Shown piece after piece: positions 34,524-43,123 of a stretch of 64,000 nucleotides of DNA; the first letter of the stretch is position 1, and every line of letters starts with the position of its first letter. This DNA comes from Anaerolineae bacterium. Its GTDB lineage: Bacteria; Chloroflexota; Anaerolineae; 4572-78; J111. The stretch covers positions 104,197-168,196 of the forward strand of contig JAKLJP010000015.1 in assembly GCA_023151115.1 (NCBI GenBank). Reading direction: 5' to 3'. Below the pieces are notes generated by a model. That model was given only the letters and a program-made list of their open reading frames with translations. It ran no database searches and was not told where the DNA came from. Position numbers and translations under genes: made by a program.

Positions 34524-35737
34524 AAGCTTGTCTCCAATTTTGGCTTGGCGCTCATTTCGGAGGCGGGTGGTTCCTCGGAGAGAACAGAGACCCGGCGCGC
34601 GGCCCGTTGCCTGGACCAGATTTCGCTGCTGACCACAAACAGCACAACCAGGCCCAACAGAGCAGTGACTAAAACCTGGGGAATTTGGACGGCCCGCTGC
34701 ATCTTGTCGCCACCCACCAGCAGACCACCAAACAAAATCGAGGAGGGGATAGCCCCGAGTGGGTGCAGTTTGCCAAACAGCGCCGCCACAATCCCGGAGA
34801 AACCGTACCCGGCTGAGACTGCCGTCGGCTCAAACATACGATGATGTAATCCCAGAATTTCGACCGCCCCGGCCAGGCCGGCAAACGCCCCACTTAAACC
34901 CAACGACAAGATAACATAACGCGGCACATTGATCCCAGCATAACGAGCGGCGTGCGGGTTAAGCCCCACCGCGCGGATGCGGTAGCCAATGGTGGTTCGC
35001 CACAGAAACACATACACTAAAATGCCCATTACCAGGGCGATAATCAGACCGGCATGCAGCCGGGTCGGTTCGACCAGCAGGCCGTACAGTTCGCCCCAAA
35101 AGCCGGTCAGCCCTAAATCTTTGGCCGAGTCGCTAAAGCCAAGCCATTTGGCAATATCGGTAAAGCGGGGTAAGTCGGTGGTTTTGGGCAGGCGGGCGGA
35201 ATGGGGAATGTTGGTCCCGGCTTCAAGCTCGGCGGGGTCAATCATAGGGCCGCGTAATAAGTAAAACCCTATCTGGATAGCAATCTGGTTCATCATAACC
35301 GTGCTTAGAATCTCGTTGACGCCCAGGCGGGCTTTGAGAAAACCGGGAATGGCTCCCCACAGCCCGCCCATCAGCGTGCCGGCCAGCAAACAGATGATGA
35401 TGACCACAAAGCCGGGCAGAATTTCACCCAATTGCAGGGCCAAAAAAGTGGTCAGCAGCGCCCCGGCGATAATTTGCCCTTCCGCGCCGATGTTAATCAC
35501 GCTGGCCCGAAACGCAATCACAATGCCCAGCCCGACCAGCAGCAAGGGAATGGCTTTGACCAGAGTATCGGCCAGGCCGTTCTTGCTGGTAAAACCGCCG
35601 CTCAGCAAAACCTGGTAGGCTTCAACGGGGCTGGTGTTGAGCAAAAGCAGAATGACCGCCCCAATCAGCAGCGCGCCGACCACCGCCAGCAGCGGCAGCA
35701 GCGCATCAACGACGCGGGCCAGTTGAAGTTGTTTCAT
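34520..35737 (-). CDS. BMP-family ABC transporter permease, first subunit (second system)
   Basis: A 405-aa YufP/NupP-type permease. LLPLLAVVGALLIGAVILLLLNTSPVEAYQVLL and KAIPLLLVGLGIVIAFRASVINIGAEGQ mark the N-terminal half, and GYRIRAVGLNPHAARYAGI is the ATPase contact. A hydrophilic insertion around residues 165-205 makes it longer than its paralogue at 17371-18462. The start is ATG 35737 with AGAGG upstream. It is the first transporter gene after the xanthine-dehydrogenase-like gene. Confidence 0.88.
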   Translation of the reverse strand: MKQLQLARVVDALLPLLAVVGALLIGAVILLLLNTSPVEAYQVLLSGGFTSKNGLADTLVKAIPLLLVGLGIVIAFRASVINIGAEGQIIAGALLTTFLALQLGEILPGFVVIIICLLAGTLMGGLWGAIPGFLKARLGVNEILSTVMMNQIAIQIGFYLLRGPMIDPAELEAGTNIPHSARLPKTTDLPRFTDIAKWLGFSDSAKDLGLTGFWGELYGLLVEPTRLHAGLIIALVMGILVYVFLWRTTIGYRIRAVGLNPHAARYAGINVPRYVILSLGLSGAFAGLAGAVEILGLHHRMFEPTAVSAGYGFSGIVAALFGKLHPLGAIPSSILFGGLLVGGDKMQRAVQIPQVLVTALLGLVVLFVVSSEIWSRQRAARRVSVLSEEPPASEMSAKPKLETSL

Positions 35738-35905
35738 GGGCGCCTCTTAACACAAAGGGCAAGGCAGGTTAGTGCATGTCAATTGCCAACCCGCCTTGCC
35801 CCCTTGCCGGTCTACTCTAACAACCGTCGTTCATAAATTGGCCTAAGACTACATCAGATTGGCCGGATACGCAAGCCCAATTCGGATACGGGCGGTCATG
35901 CACTG

Positions 35906-36040
35906 AAAATTTTAAGCATACTTCTCGGCCAACTGCACCCCGGACCTCTCGTTGCGAAACTCAGTTTCGCAACGTAATTGGGTGTCCAAACTGGGTTTGG
36001 ACACCAGCCAAAATTTTAAGCATATTTTTCGGCCAACTGC
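35906..36040. repeat. Duplicated 3' end of the Mo-enzyme gene flanking two palindromes
   Basis: A 31-bp sequence that includes the final codons and stop of the downstream-ending Mo-enzyme gene (36010-36040) is repeated at 35906-35936 with 29 of 31 identical bases. Between them lie two 25-nt palindromes with 11-bp arms and 3-nt loops: CGTTGCGAAAC-TCA-GTTTCGCAACG (35950-35974) and GGTGTCCAAAC-TGG-GTTTGGACACC (35981-36005). Confidence 0.85.
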
Positions 36041-38766
36041 GCTTTGAGCCACTTCTTATCCGCCGGCAAATTATAGCAGCGCACGCCGGTGGCGTTGTAA
36101 ATGGCATTGATAATCGCCGGGGCGGTGGGGATGGAGGCCAGTTCGCCCACGCCCTTGGCCCCATACGGCCCATCGGTGGTTTCTTCCTCGACAAAAAAGG
36201 TGACAACTTCCGGTGTCTGGTCAATGGTCGGCAGGTGGCACTTGTGCAGCGAGTCGGTCTGCACGTAGCCATCCTTCATCACAAAATTCTCCTGCAAAGC
36301 CATGCCCAGCCCCATCGAAATGCTGCCCTCCACCTGCCCCAGCAGGGCCAGCGGGTTCATCACCCGACCCACGTCGCAGGCGGCGATAACCTTGAGCACT
36401 TTGGTTTCACCCGTTTTAACATCCACCTCAACTAGGGCAGCTTGCGCCCCAAAACCAAAGGCAAAGTGATGGTACTGCTCGCAGTGGGGAGCGACGTATT
36501 GGTACATCACTTTGGGCTGGCGGCCCTCGCGCCGGGCCTGCTTGACCACCTCGCTCAGCGGCAGGCGGTGGCCGTTGCTGCTGACAAAGCCATCGGCAAA
36601 AACCAGCGTGTCCGGCGGCGCGTCGAGCAGTTCCGCCGCCGTTTGGCTGAGCAGGCTGCGGACTTCCTGGCTGGCGTAGCGGGCGGCGTTGCCGGTCACG
36701 TAAGTTTGGCGGGAGGCGGTGGTGGCCATGCCGTCGGGGGTCAGGTCGGTGTCGGAGAGCAGCACATCCACCTGTTCGTAGGGTACGCCCAACTCTTCGG
36801 TCACAATCTGGGCCAGCACGGTCGGGAGACCCTGGCCAATCTCGGCGGCCCCGGCCCGAACAATGGCCCGGCCGCTGGCAAAAATTTCGACCTCGGCCCC
36901 GGCGGCGTCATACGCGCCGCTGCCAAAACCGGTGTTTTTGTAGGCGCAGGCCATGCCCCAGGCCCGCCGTTTGTTGCCCTCAGTCGCCACAAAGGGGTGC
37001 TTTTCCATCTCGGCGGCGACGGCTTCCAGGCACTGCGGCAGGCCGCAGCTCTGTTGCAAAAGCTGGCCGGCCAGGGTCTTTTTGCCGGGGGCCAGAATAT
37101 TTTTGCGGCGCAGTTCCAGCGGCGACATGCCCAGGGCTTCGGCCAGCACATCCATCTGGACTTCCATGGCAAAACCGCTCTGGGTCACGCCAAAACCCCG
37201 GAACGCGCCGGAGGGGACATTGTTGGTGTACATAGCGTAGGTATCCACCTTGACGTTGGACACCTCATTCGGCCCGGCGGCGTGGGTGGTAGCCCGTAGC
37301 ATAACATGGTTGCTCAGGCTGGCGTAGGCCCCGCCGTCGCCATAAATTTCAACCTCGTGGGCGGTTATCGTACCGTCCTTTTTGGCCCCGGTTTTCATCT
37401 TGATGATGGTGGCGTGTCGTTTGGGGTGGACCAATAACGATTCTTTGCGGCTGAAAACCATTTTAACCGGTCGTTTGGTGGCCCAGGCGGCCAGGGCCAC
37501 GTGGATTTGCACCGACACATCTTCTTTGCCGCCAAACCCGCCGCCGATGAGGCAGTTGATGACCCGGATTTTTTCTTCGGGCAGGTTGAGCGTGGCCGCA
37601 ATCTGGCTGCGGTCGCTGAAGGGAATTTGCCCGCCGCAGTAAACGGTGATGCGGCCGTTAGCTTCGGGCACGGCCAGTCCGGCCTCCGGCTCGATGAAGG
37701 CGTGCTCGACGGTTTGGGTGCTGTACTCCCGCTCGACGACGACATCGGCCTCGGCAAAACCGGCGGCCAAATCGCCGTTTTCCAAATGAAAATGGGCCAG
37801 GAAATTGCCGTGCGCGCCGGGCGCGTGGGAGGCGGCATGCTCGTGCAGGATAGCTGCGTCGGGCCGAGCAGCTTCTTTTGGCCCGGTCACCACCGGCAGC
37901 GGCTCGTATTCGACCTCGATCAATCTGAGCGCGGCTTCGGCCACGTCCTCGCTTTCGGCCACCACCAGGGCAATCGCATCGCCGACGTAGCGAACTTTGT
38001 CGTAGCACAGCACCGGCCAGTCAATCTCATGCACCCCGCAGTCTTTCCGGCCGGGAATGTCGGCGGCGGTCAAGACCGTCACGACGCCCGGCATGGCTTT
38101 GGCCTGACTGACATCCACCTTTAGCAGGCGGGCGTGCGGGTACTTGCTCCGCAGCGCTTTAGCGTGGAGCATGCCCTCGACATACAAATCATCGGCGTAA
38201 ATGCCGCGCCCGGTCACCTTGTCTACGGCGTCGGGCCGGGGCATGGGCCGGCTGATAGCTTTCAGCGGCGCTTTGACGGCGGGCAGCGGCGGGGTTTCGT
38301 GTCCGGCGGCCTGCTGGATGGCTCGGATAATGGCATTGTGCCCGGTGCAGCGGCAGATATTGAACTGGTGGCCGTCGTAAATCTCTTCAAGGGTCGGGTG
38401 GGGATTTTTCGCCAGCAGCGCGGCAGTCGCCATGATAAAGCCGGGGGTGCAGAAGCCGCACTGAGTCGCGCCCTGGTCAATGTAGGCTTGCTGGATGGGA
38501 TGCAGGCCGCCATCGGGGCCATGCAAGCCCTCGATGGTGGTGATGTTCGTCTCTGCGGCCCGTTTCATCGGCACCAGGCAGGAGCGGACCGCTTCGCCGT
38601 TTTGGATGACCATGCAGCTACCGCAGTGGCCGGTCCCGCAGCCATCTTTGACCCCGGTCAGCCGCAGTTGGTCGCGCAGCACGTCCATTAAAAACGTTTT
38701 GGGGCTGGCTGTCACCTGACATTCCTTGCCATTGACGGTTAAGATATAGGTTTGTTTGTCGGACAT
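36016..38766 (-). CDS. Xanthine dehydrogenase/aldehyde oxidoreductase-like fused [2Fe-2S]-Mo enzyme
   Basis: 916 aa. Residues 1-155 carry two [2Fe-2S] domains: GCGTGHCGSC with a later Cys in VRSC, and QCGFC...CRCTGH. From about 185 follows the molybdopterin-binding catalytic region: GGGFGGKED, GAFRGFGVTQSGF, and the active-site Glu block GAKGVGELASIPTAPAI near the C-terminus. No FAD domain is present and no FAD-subunit gene is adjacent. This is the layout of MOP-type aldehyde oxidoreductases and of selenium-dependent-type xanthine dehydrogenases; no in-frame UGA is involved. Strong AAAGGAGG precedes ATG 38766. Position next to a purine-type importer and a deaminase favours a xanthine/hypoxanthine role, by inference. 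Confidence 0.88.
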   Translation of the reverse strand: MSDKQTYILTVNGKECQVTASPKTFLMDVLRDQLRLTGVKDGCGTGHCGSCMVIQNGEAVRSCLVPMKRAAETNITTIEGLHGPDGGLHPIQQAYIDQGATQCGFCTPGFIMATAALLAKNPHPTLEEIYDGHQFNICRCTGHNAIIRAIQQAAGHETPPLPAVKAPLKAISRPMPRPDAVDKVTGRGIYADDLYVEGMLHAKALRSKYPHARLLKVDVSQAKAMPGVVTVLTAADIPGRKDCGVHEIDWPVLCYDKVRYVGDAIALVVAESEDVAEAALRLIEVEYEPLPVVTGPKEAARPDAAILHEHAASHAPGAHGNFLAHFHLENGDLAAGFAEADVVVEREYSTQTVEHAFIEPEAGLAVPEANGRITVYCGGQIPFSDRSQIAATLNLPEEKIRVINCLIGGGFGGKEDVSVQIHVALAAWATKRPVKMVFSRKESLLVHPKRHATIIKMKTGAKKDGTITAHEVEIYGDGGAYASLSNHVMLRATTHAAGPNEVSNVKVDTYAMYTNNVPSGAFRGFGVTQSGFAMEVQMDVLAEALGMSPLELRRKNILAPGKKTLAGQLLQQSCGLPQCLEAVAAEMEKHPFVATEGNKRRAWGMACAYKNTGFGSGAYDAAGAEVEIFASGRAIVRAGAAEIGQGLPTVLAQIVTEELGVPYEQVDVLLSDTDLTPDGMATTASRQTYVTGNAARYASQEVRSLLSQTAAELLDAPPDTLVFADGFVSSNGHRLPLSEVVKQARREGRQPKVMYQYVAPHCEQYHHFAFGFGAQAALVEVDVKTGETKVLKVIAACDVGRVMNPLALLGQVEGSISMGLGMALQENFVMKDGYVQTDSLHKCHLPTIDQTPEVVTFFVEEETTDGPYGAKGVGELASIPTAPAIINAIYNATGVRCYNLPADKKWLKAQLAEKYA

Positions 38767-38785
38767 AGGAGCCTCCTTTAAGAGT

Positions 38786-38838
38786 AGGCTGAGGCTAAGG
38801 CTGAGGCTGAGATAAAAACTTAGCCTTAGCCTCAGCCT
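38786..38838. terminator. AGGCTGAGG-word hairpin between GntR and Mo-enzyme genes
   Basis: AGGCTGAGGCTAAGGCT (38786-38802) pairs perfectly with 38822-38838, and TTTTA follows on the plus strand. It lies between two genes read leftward (GntR then Mo-enzyme). It is one of the tandem-word hairpins. Confidence 0.55.
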
Positions 38839-38839
38839 T

Positions 38840-39577
38840 TTATTGGCTTTGCCGCCGGATCAGCCGCAGCCGTAATAAATCATCCCGAAAGTAAGAGCAG
38901 GCTTTGAGGATGGGGTCGTTGTCCGGGTTGTAGCCGATTTCTTCGAGGGCCAGCAAAGCGGTCGGGGTTGAGGGCAGGGCCAGCCGGTCCATCAGCCAGG
39001 GGGGAGCAATCAGCGGCACAATTTCGCTGAAGGCGTAGGCCAGCTCCTGCTGGCATAATTTAGGGAGAATTTGATAAACCGGCGCCAGAAAATCGTCCGG
39101 GGTATGGGGCCGCTTGAGCCATTTGAGCGGCAGGTGGGTTTGGTTGAAAATGACCGGGCTGGCGTCGGCTAAAAACAACTTATGAATGACCAGCACCGGC
39201 TCGCTTGCTTCCAGGTTTAAAGTAGCGGCCAGACCGGGGTCGGCGGGCTGTTCTTCCACGCACAGCAGCTTGATGGCCGGTTCGTAGCCGTGCTCGTGGA
39301 TCAGATTTTCGTAAGGCACAATCTCGTCCAGCCTGGTTTTGATCAGCAGACCGTGCTGGTTGACAAAGGTTCCCGCTCCCTGCCGGCGGACCACAAACCC
39401 TTCCATTTCCAGCCGGCTGAGCGCATCGCGGATGGTATTGCGGCTGACGTTCAATTCGCTGGCCAGGTCAGACTCGGAGGGGATGCGCCCGGCTTCAAAT
39501 TCCGAGGCGACAATGCGCTGCTTGAGATGGGATTTAACCTGTTCGGTTAGGGAGGGGCTGCGCTTGAGCATTGGCAT
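38840..39577 (-). CDS. GntR-family transcriptional regulator with UTRA-like effector domain
   Basis: About 245 aa from ATG 39577. The N-terminal winged helix-turn-helix (RIPSESDLASELNVSRNTIRDALSRLEMEGFVVRRQGAGTFV, about residues 30-72) is followed by a ligand-binding domain of the UTRA type (VIHKLFLADASPVIFNQTHLP). The frame opens further up at a GTG, but that stretch is a GATGCGTGATACGTGATGCG-word hairpin, so I reject it as coding. It stands at the head of the long minus-strand array, 74 bp before the Mo-enzyme gene, and is the obvious candidate regulator of that gene and the importers. Confidence 0.88.
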   Translation of the reverse strand: MPMLKRSPSLTEQVKSHLKQRIVASEFEAGRIPSESDLASELNVSRNTIRDALSRLEMEGFVVRRQGAGTFVNQHGLLIKTRLDEIVPYENLIHEHGYEPAIKLLCVEEQPADPGLAATLNLEASEPVLVIHKLFLADASPVIFNQTHLPLKWLKRPHTPDDFLAPVYQILPKLCQQELAYAFSEIVPLIAPPWLMDRLALPSTPTALLALEEIGYNPDNDPILKACSYFRDDLLRLRLIRRQSQ

Positions 39578-39991
39578 TGATGCGTGATACGTGATGCGTG
39601 ATAAATCTCTCCTGAGAATCCTCACGCATCACGCATCACGTTTTACCCTTAAAAATAGTTACATTCTTAACATAAGCCTGAAATGGGAGGTGCTAACGAT
39701 TGGTAGGGTCGTTGGGTTGTAGGACGACTTTGTTAGCCCCATTATCACATGGAGGTAAATTTTTGTCAAACGGCGTAAAGGATTGCTCTAAAAGTTTTTT
39801 GGGTATAAAATTTTGGTTGGTAAGCGATTGATTCCATGTCAGTTACGTGGTTAAAATACTTTTAACCACAAATTACCCAGATTTCACAAATTTCTGGCTA
39901 TTTTTCTGTGTAATTCGTGAAATCTGTGGTTAATTTTTTAGGCGCAACGTTTCAACTGTGTAAGACCTATTCAAATCAACGGAGATAACCT
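39578..39991. other. Divergent intergenic region between GntR and the rhamnose-isomerase-like gene
   Basis: No gene seen. It contains a GATGCGTGATACGTGATGCGTGAT/CACGCATCACGCATCACG hairpin (about 39585-39641), an AT-rich central part, and a CACAAATTACCCAGATTTCACAAA/TTCGTGAAATCTGTGGTT palindrome (about 39862-39938). A short GTCGT...ACGAC inverted repeat near 39708-39730 could be an operator, but this is weak. Confidence 0.5.
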
Positions 39992-41236
39992 ATGCAAAAC
40001 TATCAAGCTGCCTACGAAGTTTTGGCCGAAGCGCTGACCGCGCGTGGTTTTGACCTGGAGGCAGTGAAAACAGCTTTAAAGAACCAACACATCGAAACTC
40101 CCAGTTGGGGTTATGCCAACAGCGGCACCCGCTTTAAGGCCTTTGCCTGGCCCGGCGCGGCGACCACCACCCAGCAAAAGCTGGACGACGCGGCCATGGT
40201 CCACCGGATGACCGGCATCGCCCCCTCGGTGGCGGTGCATATCCCCTGGGACCGGCCCAAAGATGACGATTACGTGGGCATGTGCCAGTACGCCGAGTCG
40301 CGCGGCATCGTCATTGGCGCGGTCAACCCCAACGTCTTCCAGGACGACGAGTACAAGCTTGGCTCGTTGGGCAACCCTGACTCCGGGGTGCAGGAGCGGG
40401 CTTTGGATCATATTTTGGAATGTTGTGAGATTATGACCAAAGTCAAAAGCGAGGCCCTCAGCCTGTGGTTTGCCGACGGCACCAACTACGCCGGCCAAGA
40501 CAGCATTCGCGGGCGCAAACGCCGCTTTGAGGAAGGGCTGCGGGTGGTTTACGAGCATTTACCGGCCAACAGCCGCATGCTGATCGAGTACAAATTTTTC
40601 GAACCGACCTTTTACACCACCGACCTGCCCGATTGGGGCACAGCCTACGCCATGTGCCTGAAGCTTGGCCCGCAGGCGCAGGTACTGGTGGATTTGGGCC
40701 ACCACGCCCAGGGGGCGAACATCGAGCAGATTGTCGGCTTTTTGCTCGACGAGGGGCGGCTGGGCGGTTTTCACTTCAACAACCGCAAATACGGCGACGA
40801 CGATTTGATTGTCGGCAGCGTCAACCCGTATGAACTGTTCCTGATCTACAACGAACTGACCGGCGCGGCCCAGAGCAGCGACCAACCGGCCAGCGCCACC
40901 GCTCAAAAGGTGGCCTATATGATTGACCAGTGCCACAACATCGAGGGCAAAATGGCCCCCATGATCCTGTCGGTGCTCAACTGCCAGGAGGCTTATGCCA
41001 AGTCACTGCTGGTCCCACGTGAAAAGCTGGCCCAGGCCCAACTGACCGGCGAGGTGCTGGAAGCCCATCTGCTCCTCAACGAAGCCTATCGCACCGACGT
41101 CCGCCCGCTGCTGTGCAAAGTCCGCGAGGAGATGGGCGTGCCGGTTGACCCCATCGCCGCCTACCGCGCCAGCGGCTATGAAGAGAAGATTCGCCAGGAA
41201 CGCGGCGTGGCTTCGACGAGCGGGGGATTTCAGTAA
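39992..41236 (+). CDS. L-rhamnose isomerase/ketose isomerase-like TIM-barrel enzyme
   Basis: A 414-aa metal-dependent sugar isomerase of the Pseudomonas-type L-rhamnose isomerase group. [15 protein letters not shown] near the N-terminus, [12 protein letters not shown] (metal Glu), [11 protein letters not shown] (metal Asp) and [15 protein letters not shown] (metal His and Asp) are the expected catalytic blocks. Length fits. No rhamnulokinase or aldolase is adjacent, so the physiological sugar is uncertain; this group is known for broad aldose-ketose activity. It is transcribed away from the GntR gene and may share that regulator. Confidence 0.88.
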   Translation: MQNYQAAYEVLAEALTARGFDLEAVKTALKNQHIETPSWGYANSGTRFKAFAWPGAATTTQQKLDDAAMVHRMTGIAPSVAVHIPWDRPKDDDYVGMCQYAESRGIVIGAVNPNVFQDDEYKLGSLGNPDSGVQERALDHILECCEIMTKVKSEALSLWFADGTNYAGQDSIRGRKRRFEEGLRVVYEHLPANSRMLIEYKFFEPTFYTTDLPDWGTAYAMCLKLGPQAQVLVDLGHHAQGANIEQIVGFLLDEGRLGGFHFNNRKYGDDDLIVGSVNPYELFLIYNELTGAAQSSDQPASATAQKVAYMIDQCHNIEGKMAPMILSVLNCQEAYAKSLLVPREKLAQAQLTGEVLEAHLLLNEAYRTDVRPLLCKVREEMGVPVDPIAAYRASGYEEKIRQERGVASTSGGFQ

Positions 41237-41276
41237 TATAGAGGTTTGGAGTGCAAAAGCTTTGCTTTTGCACTCC

Positions 41277-42248
41277 TCATCTTTTTGGCGTTAATTCATC
41301 AGCCAATGGAGCACGGGTAAACAACTGGGCCGGTGCATTCTGCGGCACAATCACGCTCAAGGCCAACGGCTCCACTTCGATGGCGACCGGGGTCGTGCCG
41401 ACCGGCTCGGCGTCAACGTGGACGGGCAGGGCCTCTCTGGCCGAGAGGGAGAGGACTTTGGTCTGGTAGAGGTGAAAATCGGGGTCTCTGACGTGCTGGC
41501 CGAAAGTCAACCCGGCCAGGTGTTTGAAGGTCGAAGGCCAGCCGTGACCGGTCATAATGCCCACATCCAGCAGGCCGTCGTCCATTTTGGCTTGGGGGGA
41601 CATGCGCCAGACGCGTCCGTACAACTGGCCGTTGCTGACCACCGCCAGCAGCACCCGGCCTTTGACCAGCCCGGCGTCGGTGCGGATGGTGGCCCGTGTG
41701 CCCATAAAATCAAACGTGACCAGCAGCCCCGACAAAATCCAGGCTCCAAAACCCAGGCGGCGGGTATCGCCCGGCTTGATAGCCTGGCTGATGGCTGCAT
41801 CCAGGCCGATGCCGCACCACATCAAAAAGTAGCGTTCCGTGCCGTCGGCCAGGCGCAGCCGGCCCAAATCAATCCGGCGGCGCTGGCCGGTCACAATCAC
41901 CTCGGCGGCGTTGAGCACCGCGCCGGGGTTGAGCGGCCACCAGATGGGAATGCCCACGTCGGCGGCGTAGACGTTGGCCGTGCCGGCGGGCAGTACCGCC
42001 AGGGCCGTCTCCGTGCCGACCAGCCCGTTGCAGACCTCGTTGATGGTGCCGTCGCCGCCAACGGCCACGGCCACGTCAAACCCCTCGGCGGCGGCGCGCC
42101 GGGCCAGACCGATGGCGTCGCCTTTGGCGCAGGTTTCCACCCGCTCCACCGTACAGTCGAATTGCTGCAGATGTTCGGCGGCTTCCACAACCAGCTTTTG
42201 AAAGCCGCCCGAACCGGCCGCCGGGTTGACGATGAAGCAGAGTTTCAC
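41277..42248 (-). CDS. Diacylglycerol kinase-family lipid kinase
   Basis: A 323-aa cytoplasmic lipid kinase of the DgkB/YegS class. NPAAGSGGFQKLV (about residues 8-20) and the ATP loop VGGDGTINEVCNGLVG (about residues 63-78) define the catalytic domain. A C-terminal lipid-binding-like half follows (GIMTGHGWPSTFKHLAG). Exact lipid specificity cannot be read. It begins 2 bp after the stop of the response-regulator gene, so the two are probably translationally coupled, an unusual pairing. Confidence 0.88.
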   Translation of the reverse strand: MKLCFIVNPAAGSGGFQKLVVEAAEHLQQFDCTVERVETCAKGDAIGLARRAAAEGFDVAVAVGGDGTINEVCNGLVGTETALAVLPAGTANVYAADVGIPIWWPLNPGAVLNAAEVIVTGQRRRIDLGRLRLADGTERYFLMWCGIGLDAAISQAIKPGDTRRLGFGAWILSGLLVTFDFMGTRATIRTDAGLVKGRVLLAVVSNGQLYGRVWRMSPQAKMDDGLLDVGIMTGHGWPSTFKHLAGLTFGQHVRDPDFHLYQTKVLSLSAREALPVHVDAEPVGTTPVAIEVEPLALSVIVPQNAPAQLFTRAPLADELTPKR

Positions 42249-42250
42249 GG

Positions 42251-42958
42251 CTAACGCTCAAAATCCACAAAGCGATAGCCGACGCCGCGCTCGGTTAAAA
42301 TGTAGCGCGGATTGGCCGGGTCCGGCTCGATTTTCTGGCGTAGATAGGTAATGTACAGCCGGACGTACTGGCTTTCGTCGCGGTACTCGTAGCCCCAAAC
42401 CTTGTTGAGAATCATTTCGTGGGTCATCACCTGGCCGGCGTTCTGGACCAGGTGATACAACAGGCGGTATTCGGTGGGGCGCAGTTTGACTTCCTGGCCG
42501 CCGGCAAACACCTGGCGTTTGCCAAAATCAAGCTGCAAATAATCGTCCACCACAATCAGCGAACTGGCATCGGGGTTGTCCATTTCGGTGCGACGCAGCA
42601 CAGCCTTGATCCGGCTGTTCAGCTCGCGTGGGCTGAAAGGCTTGGTCACATAATCGTCCGCGCCCAGTTCCAGGCCGCGCACCTTGTCATCCTCGTCGTC
42701 GCGCACGGTCAGCATGATAACCGGCACCGACGACGTTTCGCGGATAATGCGCAGTGTTTCAAACCCGTCCAGTTCGGGCATCATCACGTCGAGCAGAACC
42801 AAATCGGGCAAATCCTCGCGCACTCGGTCGAGTGTTTCCAGCCCATTGCTGGCTTCGATCACCCGGTAGCCTTCCAGGTCGAGATTCATCTTAATAAAGC
42901 GCCGCATACGGGCTTCGTCGTCAACAATCAAAATAAGTTTGGCATCTTCTTTGGGCAT
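42251..42958 (-). CDS. OmpR/PhoB-family response regulator, orphan
   Basis: A 235-aa two-domain regulator. The receiver has [10 protein letters not shown], the phospho-acceptor Asp in [15 protein letters not shown] (about residue 55) and the Lys of DYVTKPFS (about residue 106). The winged-helix DNA-binding domain covers about 140-235 ([31 protein letters not shown]). ATG 42958 with GGAGG is preferred over TTG 42961. No histidine kinase gene is nearby. The only companion is the lipid kinase directly downstream. Confidence 0.92.
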   Translation of the reverse strand: MPKEDAKLILIVDDEARMRRFIKMNLDLEGYRVIEASNGLETLDRVREDLPDLVLLDVMMPELDGFETLRIIRETSSVPVIMLTVRDDEDDKVRGLELGADDYVTKPFSPRELNSRIKAVLRRTEMDNPDASSLIVVDDYLQLDFGKRQVFAGGQEVKLRPTEYRLLYHLVQNAGQVMTHEMILNKVWGYEYRDESQYVRLYITYLRQKIEPDPANPRYILTERGVGYRFVDFER

Positions 42959-43123
42959 CAAAGCCTCCTATGGCCGCTGACCCATTCGACAGGCTCAGGG
43001 CAGGTCGTCGACCGCCGAAAATCATTTTGGAGACTACGGCGGTCGTCTTTGGAACTATTTCCTTAGTCCTGTCGTCTTAGCTGCAACAGACCATTTGATT
43101 ATATTATCTAAAGGAGAGCTAAG

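Noticed and set aside
36016..38766. Selenocysteine in the xanthine-dehydrogenase-like enzyme
   Set aside because: No in-frame UGA was found in the catalytic region. Similarity to Se-dependent types concerns a labile selenium, not selenocysteine.
39578..39625. N-terminal 16-residue extension of the GntR regulator starting at GTG 39625
   Set aside because: It is encoded by a GATGCGTGAT-word hairpin found elsewhere in intergenic DNA. ATG 39577 fits the family start better.
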